Below, piece after piece: positions 11,351 to 22,200 of a stretch of DNA of 64,000 bases. Each line of letters starts with the position of its first letter. Within the stretch, counting starts at the first letter, position 1. The stretch is taken from positions 31,608,061 to 31,672,060 of the forward strand of contig NC_056038.1 in the NCBI RefSeq assembly GCF_004379255.2, read 5' to 3'. The stretch is from Salvia splendens (Eukaryota > Streptophyta > Magnoliopsida > Lamiales > Lamiaceae). A program made the translations under genes and the position numbers. The notes below the pieces were generated by a model, which worked only from the letters and a program-made list of their open reading frames with translations, was not told where the DNA came from and searched no databases.

Positions 11351-11795
11351 ATGAAGCAAAAGAGCAGTGCTCCATCAGCCTTGTTATTCATGCATTTGGT
11401 CCTAATAATAATAGGAAATGCTTCAGCTTCACCAGTCACCTTCCCTTTATGCTATGGAGGATGCATCTTAAAGTGCATAATATTTGGATCAAGAATTCCA
11501 TGTGCCATAGATTGTTTGGTAAAGTGTTATATTTCTCCACTTGCAACTCCAGCACTTTACTATCAAAATCTTGGCTGTGCAGTTTCCAACTGTGCCAAGT
11601 ATGGCAATGGTACTATTATATATCTCTTCCTCTCTCTCTCTCTTTCTCTCCATATGCATTGATATAGTAATATTTTTGTGAGTTTGTTATATTTTATAGT
11701 AAAAATATTGTTTTGATTTTAAAGACACCAGAGCAGTGAACGATTGTGTGACAGGTTGTGAGGCGGGCAAGTTCTTGGAGAAGATCGAAATTTAG
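11351..11795 (+). CDS. small cysteine-rich secreted peptide (thionin-related family look-alike)
   Basis: Two exons (11351-11609 and 11725-11795) join in frame across a GT-AG intron to a 109-residue product. The first ~27 residues form a signal peptide: a basic start, a hydrophobic LLFMHLVLIIIG core and a small-residue ASAS cleavage region. The rest has paired cysteines (CYGGC, LKC, PCAIDC, VKC, GCAVSNC, DCVTGC), like plant thionin-related peptides that are secreted and stabilised by disulfides. It lies alone between the MULE arms, so it is probably a captured host gene. An upstream in-frame GTG gives a longer frame, but ATG at 11351 begins the signal peptide directly. Function is unknown; no stop or frameshift interrupts it. 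Confidence 0.65.
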
Positions 11796-11837
11796 TGCAA
11801 CGATAGTCCAACACAAAATTATAATAACTTCAACCAT

Positions 11838-12663
11838 GAAGTATATTAGAGAGTTAGATGTTTGAATCTTTCTTCATGCCATAAGTCTTGTACTCTCAAC
11901 ACCTTATCGTGTAAGAGGTTAATGGGTTTGTTAATCGATCCTTTGCATAGTTTCTTTGTTTATCATGTTTGTGAACTATTTTCTTTATGTCCATTTCAAA
12001 GAATTTGTTCCTTGCAAATTGCAATATTGTTGTTGTAACTGATCAACAGTTGAGTCTGCCATTCATGAATCATGCTCATTATGCGTTAACATTTACAAAT
12101 TCGAATATGCCGAAATTAGTATTTATTTTAATTTCATTTGTACATGTATGTTTTAGGTGAGGAATGAGGGTCCCTTTTAAAAGTAAATTATTTAATAATT
12201 GGCTGTTAACCATAGTAACTATATTTTCGTCTTAATACAAGATTTTCCTTTTTTTTACCTTTTACAAAACCTTATCATTAACCTCTTGGTTTTGTAAATA
12301 GGAGTAATTAATTAAAAAAAATTGTAGTGTGGGTGCTGGGATTCGAAACCAAGTCTCCACAGCCACAACATGGCATTTTTACCACTAAACTACAGAGCCA
12401 CTTCATGTTTAAAAGAAAGACGCATGTGTGTCATGCGTTTTACCCTAAGACGCATGTGCTTCATGCGTCTTTTAATTAAAATAAAGAAAATTGAAAGACG
12501 CATTACGCTCATGGGTTTTACCCTAAAACGCATTACAGTGATGCTTTTCATTAACGGGTGACGCATGAGAGTCATGCGTCTCTTCCAAAGCTGGAATTAA
12601 AAAAAAAAACAGTATACTTATGGAATGTAAAAAACACTCTAGAACAAAAAAAAGAATTAACCC
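11838..12663 (-). repeat. right inverted arm of the MULE
   Basis: Reverse complement of the left arm, from GTATATTAGAGAGTTAGATG to the outer GAATTAACCC. Small differences (an extra stretch near 12283, base changes in the tRNA-like part and in the GACGCATG array) show the arms have begun to diverge. Confidence 0.85.
12328..12401 (-). pseudogene. tRNA-His(GTG)-like sequence in the right MULE arm
   Basis: Minus-strand counterpart of 10531-10604. It keeps TTTAGTGGTAAAAATG in the D-arm and TTGTGGC around the anticodon; the T-arm reads GTTTCGAATCC. Acceptor mismatches are shared with the left copy. Confidence 0.7.
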
Positions 12664-13941
12664 GATGTCAAGGTAATTTGCATGCTTATATTGAAATACT
12701 ATAATTTTTTAAATAATTTATGCATATTTTCCTATATATTTACTTTTCTATTTCTGTAGAGTGTAGAGTATTTAACCTTACTGTTTTTTCTCATGTTCTC
12801 TTTACATGCTACTCCAGTTATTATTATACTCCTCTTCGGTATATAATATTAACACTTTTCTAGGCTTCCAAACTAGTAGATTTGCATTTGAGTTGAGTTA
12901 CTTTATATATAACATTATTTCAATATTGCAGGGTTCCTTGTTCCTTGTTCATTTCCTTATCGTGTATGCCTTTCCTTTTGGTGTTTGTGTTTGTCTTGGA
13001 CTACTAGTAATATCATGGCAAATCACTGTATTAATGCATTCATTTAATGCTCATCAGGTGGATGCTCCGAAGAAGAAGGTTAACAAGAAAACCGTGCCTG
13101 TGTCAGAAGTTGTATTTGGAGCTCTTGCTGCTCCAGATGTACAAAAAGTTGTGAAGGAGTTGGAGATGGCTTTGCAGGATCGATTTATGAAGGAATCCAA
13201 AGACAAGAAGAATGATGTCGAGTCTTATGTATATGATATGAGGAATAGAGTACGTAAAAAGGTCCTGATCTTGTACTGCGAGTCACCTTAATTATTTATC
13301 TGAACTGTTTTTTTTTGTCTCTGCAGCTTGATGATAAGTATTATTATGTTGTCACGGATTCAGAGCGAGAGCAATTGATTACTGGACTCCAGGAGGTAGA
13401 AGACTGGTTATATGGGGACGGTAAAGATGAAACCAAATGTGTATATGCTGCCATGCTGGAGGAGCTCAAGAAGGTAAATATAGAAACTCGTTATGTTATG
13501 TTTACTGTTTTTGCTTCTTACTTTACCAGACGGTTTGTTAACTAGTACTCCAAAACATTGCAGCAAGGTGATGCTATAGAGGAGCGTTACAAGGAGCACA
13601 CGGAGAGGGGACATGGGATTGGCCAAATGATTTGCCAAGCTGTTAATTGCATCAATAATTACACGGAGGCAGCAATGTCCACTGATACCATGTTTGACCA
13701 TATTGATGTGGCAGAGAAGCAAAAGGTGTATATTCTTTGTCATAAGTGCTCACACGCCACTATATGACAGAATTCCCGCTAAATGTTTTCAACTGCCAGG
13801 TTTTGAATGAATGTGTGGAAGCTGAAGCTTGGTTGAGAGAGAAAGTACAAGACGTGAATATAAAGTTTGAAGCCCTTGATAGGTACTGTACAAATTCCTT
13901 AAAGTAGAACTCCATCCTTTTCGTTCCTACCAGTTCAAACA

Positions 13942-14403
13942 TGAGCATCTCCAATGGCGGATGTCCGGTCGGACGTCCGCGACGGGCGACCGGGACGTCC
14001 GCCATTGTGGCGTCGAAGGTCGGATACGGACGTCCCGTGAGGATGTCGGGTGTCCTCGGACGTGCGGGCGACGGGCGGGCGGACGTCCGCCATTGTGGAG
14101 TGGGTCGGACGTCCGGTAATTAATTTTTTTTTTAAACTCTATATATACGGCTCGTTGAACTTATTGTGCTTTCCCGTATTTTTGCCCGTATTTTGCCCGT
14201 ATTTTGCTTTCCCGTATTTTTACGTAATTACATTATTGTTATTTTTTTATTGCGGGAAGTCCTAGTGGGAAGGGCGGATTGTGCAGGGGATGTCCTAGTG
14301 ACGTAGCAGTGGGATGAGAAGTCCTAGTGACGTGGCAGGAGGTGTTTTTGGGATGTCCTAGTGGATGTCCGAGTGGGACATCCGCCCACTGGAGATGATG
14401 CTC
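13942..14403. mobile_element. Harbinger/Tourist-like MITE in the HSP70-pseudogene intron
   Basis: The 462-bp element starts GAGCATCTCCAATGGCGGAT. The reverse complement of its other end is GAGCATCATCTCCAGTGGGC, so the terminal inverted repeats match apart from a small indel. The left half is GC-rich with repeated GGACGTCCG motifs; the right half repeats GTCCTAGTG. The ends resemble the GAGTATCCACTATAGGCGG end beside the Harbinger transposase at 38.1-39.4 kb. A 3-bp duplication is not clear. No coding capacity. Confidence 0.65.
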
Positions 14404-14490
14404 TTAGTTGATATTGCATTTGCCTTTTCTTGTCCAATACATGCATGCATGCATGTTCATAGTAGCAATGTACATTTTTTACCAACAAAC

Positions 14491-14738
14491 TGTTAGCGAG
14501 TTGTGCGAAGAAGATGTTAAGTTGCCTACAGAAGATGAGAAGAGAAAGAAATAACTGTCGTGTCTGTTGCAATTCCTTATGATGTTAATGAGAAATAATT
14601 ATGTGTCCTTTGTAATTCTAGAGATGTGTATATAAGCTTCATCGGAGTCTTGACAAAGATCATGAAAAATAAGAAATACATTTCTGCAAATATTGTCTAC
14701 TGTTTATTCTCTACTATGAAGTTCTTTCATTTCTTTCA
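14491..14738 (+). repeat. 5' LTR of the deleted Copia
   Basis: TG...CA ends. It contains GTGTATATAAGC (TATA region, ~14626) and precedes the primer-binding site. Confidence 0.9.
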
Positions 14739-14795
14739 TGGTATCAGAGCAGGATCTTGATCCTGTCTCTTTTATTTTTTTTTTTTTAGTTAAAG

Positions 14796-17126
14796 ATGGA
14801 AGATTCTAGCATGTCAAATGCTACTTTGAACGATTCCGCTTTCGCAACTCCAGTGCTGCCGCAGAATCCACCGATTTCTGTCAAGCTCACTGATGAGAAC
14901 TTTTTAATATGGCAACAACAGATTGAAGCCACGATCTGGGGATACGGCCTTGAGTCTCATTTGACCGGAGATGAGGAGCCTCCTCCTGAGAAGATTGCAG
15001 GATCCACGGAAGGACAGAGCGTGATGAATCCAAATTTCTTGGCGTGGCGACGTCAGGATCAAAGGTTGGCCGCTTGGTTATTATCTTCTCTTTCAGAAAG
15101 CGCTATGATTCTTGTTGTTGGTTTGAAAACAACGAAGGACATTTGGGAGGCCATTCAGACTCACTATGCCAATCAATCAATGGCGAAGGTTATGCAGTAT
15201 AGGCTGCAAATGCAAAATATGAAGAAAGAGTCCCTTCCGATGACGGAATATCTTGGAAAAATGAAATCTTGTTTTGATATTTTGGGATCAGCGGGGAGCA
15301 AAGTTGCAGATCGCGATCAGATCCTCTACATCCTTGGAGGATTAGGGCATGAGTATGACCCCATTGTTGCTTCTATCTCTACCAGAGTGGAGCCTTGGAC
15401 CGTGAAGGATGTTGGAGCTGTGTTGTTGAGTTTTGAATCTCGATTGGGATCTGTTGGAAGTATAGCAGGTAGCATGGAGGGCTCTCAACCTTCTTTGCAT
15501 CTAGCACAACAATCTGGCCAAAACCAGAGAAAGAATTATTTTCCTGCACAGAATCGAGGAGGTTTCAGTGGCAACAATCGAGGAGGTACCAGATCCTATA
15601 GGGGGCGAGGAGGAAGAAGCTATGGCGGAAACAAAATCGTGTGTCAACTCTGTGAGAAGCCCGGACATTCAGCAAGCAAGTGTTGGCACAGGTTTGAGCA
15701 ACATTTCACTCCACACCAGCAACGTGCTCCTCCTCCTCCACAACAGCCTAATCTGTACTCGTCTTTTCCCTCTGCTCATCTGGTTCAAGCTCGATCTCAG
15801 AATCCTAGTCCTTCTATTATCTGCCCTTCAGAGCTGAGCTATGATAATTCAAGCACAACAGCCTGGTATCCAGATTCAGGAGCCACAAATCATGTGTCTC
15901 ATGATTTGAACAATCTCAACACCAGTGCTGAATATTCTGGAGGTAAAAAGTTACTTCTTGGTGATGGTTTTGGTATGGATATAGCACATATTGGACAAAC
16001 AGAACTTGATTCTAATATTCCTTGTTCTGATAGAAAATTGCTTCTTAAAAACCTGCTTCATGTTCCAAATATCACCAAAAATCTTCTTAGTGTTTCCCAA
16101 TTTGCCAAAGACAATAATGTGTTCTTTGAATTTCATCCTTCAATCTGTTTTGTCAAAGATCAGGTATCCAAGGAGGTCGTCCTGCAGGGAACCCTTGATC
16201 ACGGCCTTTATCACTTCCTTGTTAAGCAACCACCGATCAAGAGAGGCAGTAGCCCCAGCTTTTCCTTCAAACAAGACAAGGGTTCACTTTCTGTGCACAC
16301 CACATCTCTAGGATCCACCTCTTTTTCTGCTTCAGCTTCTAGATCTGTTAGCTCTAGTCTTGACTTGTGGCATAAGAGACTCGGACATCCAGCTCTAGAT
16401 GTTGTTAAAACTGCGCTAAATAGTTGTAATGTTTCCTTTACATCAATGAAATCAGTTTCTCTCTGTCCATCATGTTGTCTCTCAAAATCTCACAGACTCC
16501 CCTATTCTTTGTCTCAATCTGAATATTCTGCTCCTCTTCAAATGATTCATAGTGATCTTTGGGGTCCTTCTCCTGAGATATCTAGGAACGGTTTTGTTTA
16601 CTATGTTTCATTTATTGATCATTTCACTAGATTCACTTGGGTATATCTTCTCAAAAATAAAAGTGATGTATTCTCAACCTTTAAACAATTCAAAGCCATG
16701 GCAGAAAATCTTTGCTCAAGAAAAATTAAGATTCTTCAAACAGATTGGGGAGGTGAGTATCAAGCTCTTACATCTTTTCTCAAGGAGTCAGGGATTATCC
16801 ATAGGGTTTCTTGTCCATACACCCCTCAACAGAACGGTCTAGCCGAACGGAAACATAGACATATTGTTGAAGTTGGGTTATCTCTCTTAGCTGAATCTGC
16901 TTTGCCACAAAAATTTTGGGATGATGCGTTTTTAACTGCAGTCTATCTCATAAATCTTCTTCCTTCAAAAACCATAAATAACATTTCCCCTTTTGAGAAA
17001 TTGCATAACTCCAAGCCAGATTATTCCACTCTTCGTGTTTTTGGCTGCCTTTGCTATCCCTTTACCCGTCCTTACAATAGCAATAAGCTTCAATACAGAT
17101 CTGCCCCGGCTACTTTTCTTGGCTAA
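14796..17126 (+). pseudogene. Copia gag-protease-integrase part of a deleted polyprotein
   Basis: This 776-aa open frame begins with a Copia gag (FLIWQQQIEATIWGYGLESH) and a CCHC knuckle CQLCEKPGHSASKC (~residue 280). Protease WYPDSGATNH follows (~357), then integrase with HKRLGHP, the CPSC zinc pair, DLWGPS, QTDWGGEY and the NGLAERKHR glutamate. It stops at RSAPATFLG, where intact elements continue with GY and the reverse transcriptase. The TAA is created at a deletion junction: the downstream pieces resume in the same frame right after it. No working polymerase can come from it. Confidence 0.85.
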
Positions 17127-18377
17127 CACCTTAAGGAGGATGTATACATGCGTCAACCTATTGGTTTTGAACAAGGGGGTCCTCACCTTGTTTGCAAGTT
17201 GAATAAGGCCATATATGGGCTCAAGCAAGCCTCTCGGGCTTGGTTCTTTACTGTTCATTCTGTGCTCGTTACCCTTGGTTTTACTCAATCCAAATCAGAC
17301 GCTTCTCTGTTCTTCAGGATTCAAGGCCAGGATGTTGTTTATGTGCTCATTTATGTTGATGATATGCTTGTCACTGGAAACAACCAAACCTCTATCAACA
17401 AAGTCATAACTAAGTTGAACTCTCACTTCTCTTTAAAAGAGCTTGGGGAGGTGAATCTGTTTCTTGGCATTGAAGTTCTCAAAACTGATCGTGGTCTTCA
17501 TCTATGCCAATCTTCTTATATCAAAGATCTTTTAAAGAAAGTGAATATGGAAACTGCCAAAGGATGTCCAACTCCTATGGTGTCTAACTGTGATCTGAGC
17601 AAGGCAATAGGAGAACCTGTCCCGGATCAGAGGATATATAGAAGCACAGTCGGGGCGCTGCAATATGCTGCTATTACAAGACCGGATATAAGTTTTGCTG
17701 TAAATAAAGTTAGCCAATACATGTCTGCTCCATTGGACACTCATTGGCGAGCAGTGAAACGGATTCTGAGATATTTGGCGGGAACAATTGACTATGGAAT
17801 TCATATACAGAAGTCCAGTGGAAAGATTGTTGGTTTTTCAGATTCGGATTGGGCCGCTGATCTTGATGATAGGCGATCCACAACCGGGTATTGTACGTAT
17901 CATGGTTGCAACTTGGTGGCGTGGTGTGCGAAGAAACAATCTGTTGTTGCTCGATCAAGTACTGAAGCTGAGTATCGGAGCTTAGCCCATGTTGTTTCTG
18001 AAGTAACATGGATGCATTCTCTTCTTAGTGAGCTTAAAATCAAGAATGATGAATCAGCTGTGGTCTGGGTGGATAATCAAAGTGCTATAGCACTGGCATC
18101 AAATCCAATTCTACATGCTAGAACAAAGCACATTGAGATTGATATTCATTTTGTTCGTGATAAAGTCTTGGCCAAAGAAATTGAACTCCGGCACGTCCCG
18201 ACAATGGATCAGGTTGCAGACATTTTAACAAAACCGTTGGCTCGACAAACCTTCATCCGACTACGAGAGAAACTTGGTGTAATCTCGCAATCGGCTCTCG
18301 GTTTGAGGGGGCGTGTTAGCGAGTTGTGCGAAGAAGATGTTAAGTTGCCTACAGAAGATGAGAAGAGAAAGAAATAA
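17127..18377 (+). pseudogene. Copia reverse transcriptase C-terminal half and RNase H remnant
   Basis: From 17127 the frame reads HLKEDVYMRQPIGFE, which normally follows the first catalytic aspartate of Copia reverse transcriptase. Then come YGLKQASRAW, the catalytic LIYVDDMLVTG (~17350), RNase H SDSDWAADLDDRRSTTGYC, STEAEYRSL, and KHIEIDIHFV..ADILTKPL. The N-terminal half of the RT and the integrase tail, probably over 1 kb, are missing. The frame runs 64 bases into the 3' LTR before stopping. Confidence 0.85.
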
Positions 18378-18561
18378 CTGTCGTGTCTGTTGCAATTCCT
18401 TATGATGTTAATGAGAAATAATTATGTGTCCTTTGTAATTCTAGAGATGTGTATATAAGCTTCATCGGAGTCTTGACAAAGATCATGAAAAATAAGAAAT
18501 ACATTTCTGCAAATATTGTCTACTGTTTATTCTCTACTATGAAGTTCTTTCATTTCTTTCA
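18314..18561 (+). repeat. 3' LTR of the deleted Copia
   Basis: Reads the same as the 5' LTR base for base in my comparison. Confidence 0.9.
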
Positions 18562-18772
18562 CAAACAGCAAGACTTTCGATTTTCCCTTCATCTTCTCAA
18601 TTGCGTATCTAATAAGACACATTATTCTCACAGTTTTTGCCGGCCAATAATGACGAAGCCAATGCCTACGCCAGCTAAACCAGCCACTCCTGAGCTAACC
18701 TCTCCAGCTCCATTCCAAGGCAGCGAGTCTCAACCTCTAGGGGCTAACAATGCTGATTCCAGCCCTAGCCAA

Positions 18773-19246
18773 TGTTGGATATTTGACACACAAAATATAG
18801 GAACACTCAACAAGGATAAAATATGGAAGATAAGTATTGATAGGCTTCTCACAATAAGGATTACAAAAAACACTCAAACTAAAAGTGCTACAGCACTACA
18901 AATCTTCCTTTCTTCCTAACTTGAGCTACGGCTCTTCCTCTAATTCTAACTCACAATTCTAATTTTTGATTGATATTACAATTACTAACTACACACCTAT
19001 TTATAGAAGTTAAAGTCGGTTATCTAAGCCGACATAGTACATCTAGTTAATTCTAGTAAGCTCCTTAATTAATTTAATATTCCCAAATGCATGCCAACTG
19101 TAATCTTCTCGAGAACTCCAGCCCTTCATGTTAATCCACTTGAATTTATCCTTTCTTGATTTCTCCACAATGTTCACCAAGCTTCCAATACTTTAATAAA
19201 CTTAATATTTCTTAATTATGAAGTAATTGAGTTTAATAATTCAACA
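18773..19246 (-). repeat. 3' LTR of the complete Copia (element on minus strand)
   Basis: 474 bp; matches 23462-23935 throughout by eye. Confidence 0.92.
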
Positions 19247-19259
19247 TCCTCCCTTAAAC

Positions 19260-22200
19260 TCAATTCTTCAAGGTCTTCATTCCAAGCATAACCTTCAATC
19301 TTCTAAAAACATCATGTTTTAATGGCTTCGTAAATATATCTGCAGCTTGGTCTTGTGACTTGCAATAAACCAACTCCACATCATTTTGGTTCACATGCTC
19401 CCGAATAAAGTGATAACGAGTATCAATATGCTTACTTCTTTCGTGGAACACCGGATTCTTTGCAAGTGCTATTGCAGACTTGTTATCAACACGTATCTCC
19501 GTCGGGCCTTTTTGCGCGTATCCCAGAAAACTTAGTAAATTTCTCAACCAAATGCAATGGCACACCGTTGAACTTGCTGCAACATACTCGGCTTCACATG
19601 TTGAGAGTGTCACTATAGCTTGCTTCTTTGACGACCAAGTAAAGACAGCATCTCCAATATAAAAACAGTAGCCGGTAGTGCTCTTTCTTTCATCCAAGTC
19701 TCTTCCCCAATCGCTATCCGAATAACCAACGAGTTTAACTTCTTGATTAGAGGGGTAAAGTATACCTTCATTCAACGTACCTTTAATATAGCGCAAAATC
19801 CTCTTGGCCGCATTCAAATGAGACTGTGACGGCGTTTCCATGTATCTGCTGATTAATCCAACTCCATAAAGAATATCAGGCCTAGTGCACGTTAGATATC
19901 GTAAACTTCCAACTAGACTTTTGAAGTATGTTGGATCCACTTCTGCTTCACCATCATGCTTCTTCAATTCTTGACCGATCGCCACAGGAGTGTTAACAGG
20001 ATTGCAGGACTCCATTTTGAATTTTTCCAAGATTTGTTTTGCAAAAGAGCTTTGAGAGATAAATATCCCATCTTCATTTTGCACTACCTCAATTCCCAGA
20101 AAATGTGCCATCAAACCAATGTCCGTCATCTCGAACTCTTTGATCATGCTCTTCTTGAATTTATGAAACATTGCTTCACAATTTCCAGTAAAGATTAGAT
20201 CATCAACATATAGGCAAACAAATAACATGTTACCTGCAGTATCTTTCTTCAAATATAGAGCATGTTCGAAAGGGCACTTCACAAAGCCATTTTTCAGAAA
20301 ATACTCATTAATTCTGGAATTCCATGCGCGTGGAGCTTGCTTGAGCCCGTACAAAGCTTTCTTCAATCTGTAAACTTTATTCTCAGCTCCTCGTTTCACA
20401 TAACCTTCAGGTTGCTCCACGTAAATTTCTTCTTCAAGAAAACCATTTAGAAAAGCCGACTTCACATCGAGCTGATAAATCTTCCAGTTGTGTTGGGCTG
20501 CCAGCGAGATAAATAATCTGATCGTCTCAAGACGAGCAACAGGAGCGAAGACTTCACTATAATCAATTCCGGCCTTCTGCTTGTATCCTTTCGCCACTAA
20601 CCTCGCTTTGTACCTTTGCACTTCACCATTGGCATTTTTCTTTGTTTTGAACACCCATTTCACACCAATTGCTTTTCGGCCTTCTGGCAGTGTTGTCAAC
20701 GACCAAGTATCATTTTTCTCGATCGCATTGATTTCTTCATCCATTGCAATCTTCCATTTCCTGTCTTGCGCAGCATCTGCATAAGTAATAGGATCAACAT
20801 CCATATAAAAACAAATAAGATTCACATTTTCCTCCACAACTTCATTAACTTCTTCGGTAGCTTCATATATATCATTCAGATTGCGCATTCTTCTTGGCCT
20901 TCCGACTGGACCTTGAGATGATGTTGGTGAATCAGGTTCTTCAACTTCACGTGCATCTTCTTGCTGATCAGGTACAATTTCTGACGAGCTTGTAGCTTTC
21001 TTATCCTCCCAGCTCCATGTTTGATCTTCTTCAAACACCACATCGCGGCTTATGATCACCTTCTTCGTGAGTGGGTTATACAATTTGTAACCCATTACTC
21101 GATCTCCATATCCCACGAAGATACACTTTTCGCCTTTATCATCAAGCTTGATTCTCCGAGCTTCAGGAATTTTGGCATAGGCAATACAGCCAAAAACTCT
21201 TAGGTGCGCAACACTGGGCTTGAACGAGCTCCATGCCTCTTCGGGCGTCATGTTACGAACACTTTTGGTGGGACACCGATTCAGGAGATATACTGCTGTT
21301 GCGACAGCTTCAGCCCAGAATTCTCGGGGTAAGTCCTTCCCTTTGATCATACTCCTCGCCATATCAAGAATTGTTCGATTCTTCCTTTCAGCAACACCAT
21401 TCAGTTGAGGAGTATATGCAGGTGTAAGTTGGTGAACGATTCCATGATCCTTGCAAAACTTTTCAAACAGATCGGATGTGAACTCGCCTCCTTGGTCGGA
21501 TCTGAGAACTTTAATATAGTTCCCACTCTGCCTTTCAACAAGAATTTTGAACTCTTTGAAAATATCAAACACCTCAGATTTCCTTTTCAAGAAATACACC
21601 CAAGTCTTTCTGGAATAATCATCAATGAAAGTTAGAAAATACTGATTACCTCCAGTAGAAATAGGCTTTAGGGGACCACAAACGTCTGTATGAACGATCT
21701 CCAACGGGCGTGATGCTCTCCATCTCATTTCTTTTGAGAAACTTGGCCTGTGATGTTTTCCCAGTATGCATCCTTCACAAACTTCTTCAGGATGATCAAT
21801 ATGAGGCAAGCCTTTCACCATATTCTTTGAAGACAGAAGCTTCAAACCACCAAAATTCAGATGTCCAAGACGCAAATGCCATAACCACGATTCATCTTTA
21901 ACAATTGCATTCATGCACTTCAACATATCATGTTTCATATTCAATGCAAATAATCTATTTTTGGACATCTTCACACAGGCAACCAAACTACCTCGAGCAT
22001 CATTGATAGACAGATAAGAATTCTTGATATTAACATCAAATCCTTTCTCCAGCAATTGACCAAGACTCAAAATATTGCTCTTCATGGCAGGCACATAATA
22101 GACGTCATATATAAAACCATGATTTCCATTCTTCAACCTAATCAAGATATTACCTTTTCCTTGCACCGCTACTTTGGAGGAATCTCCAAAAGTAACATCC

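Larger units (their letters stand above)
10299..12663. mobile_element. Mutator-like element with ~0.8-kb inverted arms and an internal peptide gene (Pack-MULE-like)
   Basis: The element opens GGGTTGATTCTTTTTTTT and closes with the inverse of GGGTTAATTCTTTTTTTT. It is flanked by a perfect 10-bp duplication, GATGTCAAGG (10289-10298 and 12664-12673). Long TIRs and a 9-11 bp TSD are typical of Mutator-like elements. The arms (about 10299-11101 and 11838-12663) are close inverted copies. Between them lie ~735 bp with a spliced cysteine-rich peptide gene but no transposase, so it is non-autonomous. It landed on an HSP70 exon/intron border: the right duplication keeps AAG|GTAATT as a usable donor, while the left copy runs into the element. 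Confidence 0.88.
14491..18561 (+). mobile_element. Copia retrotransposon, internally deleted, with identical LTRs
   Basis: The LTRs of 248 bp (14491-14738 and 18314-18561) begin TGTTAGCGAG and end TTTCTTTCA; I saw no difference between them. The target duplication CAAAC is perfect (14486-14490, 18562-18566). TGGTATCAGAGC at 14739 is the initiator-Met tRNA primer-binding site, and GAGGGGGCG before 18314 is the polypurine tract. Internal coding is gag, protease, integrase, then a deletion, then the rest of reverse transcriptase and RNase H. It sits in the last intron of the HSP70 pseudogene. Recent insertion is inferred from the LTR identity. Confidence 0.92.

Noticed and set aside
12370..12575. 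Met/Arg-rich open frames in the right MULE arm on both strands
   Set aside because: They arise from the GACGCATG palindromes and are open on both strands for that reason.
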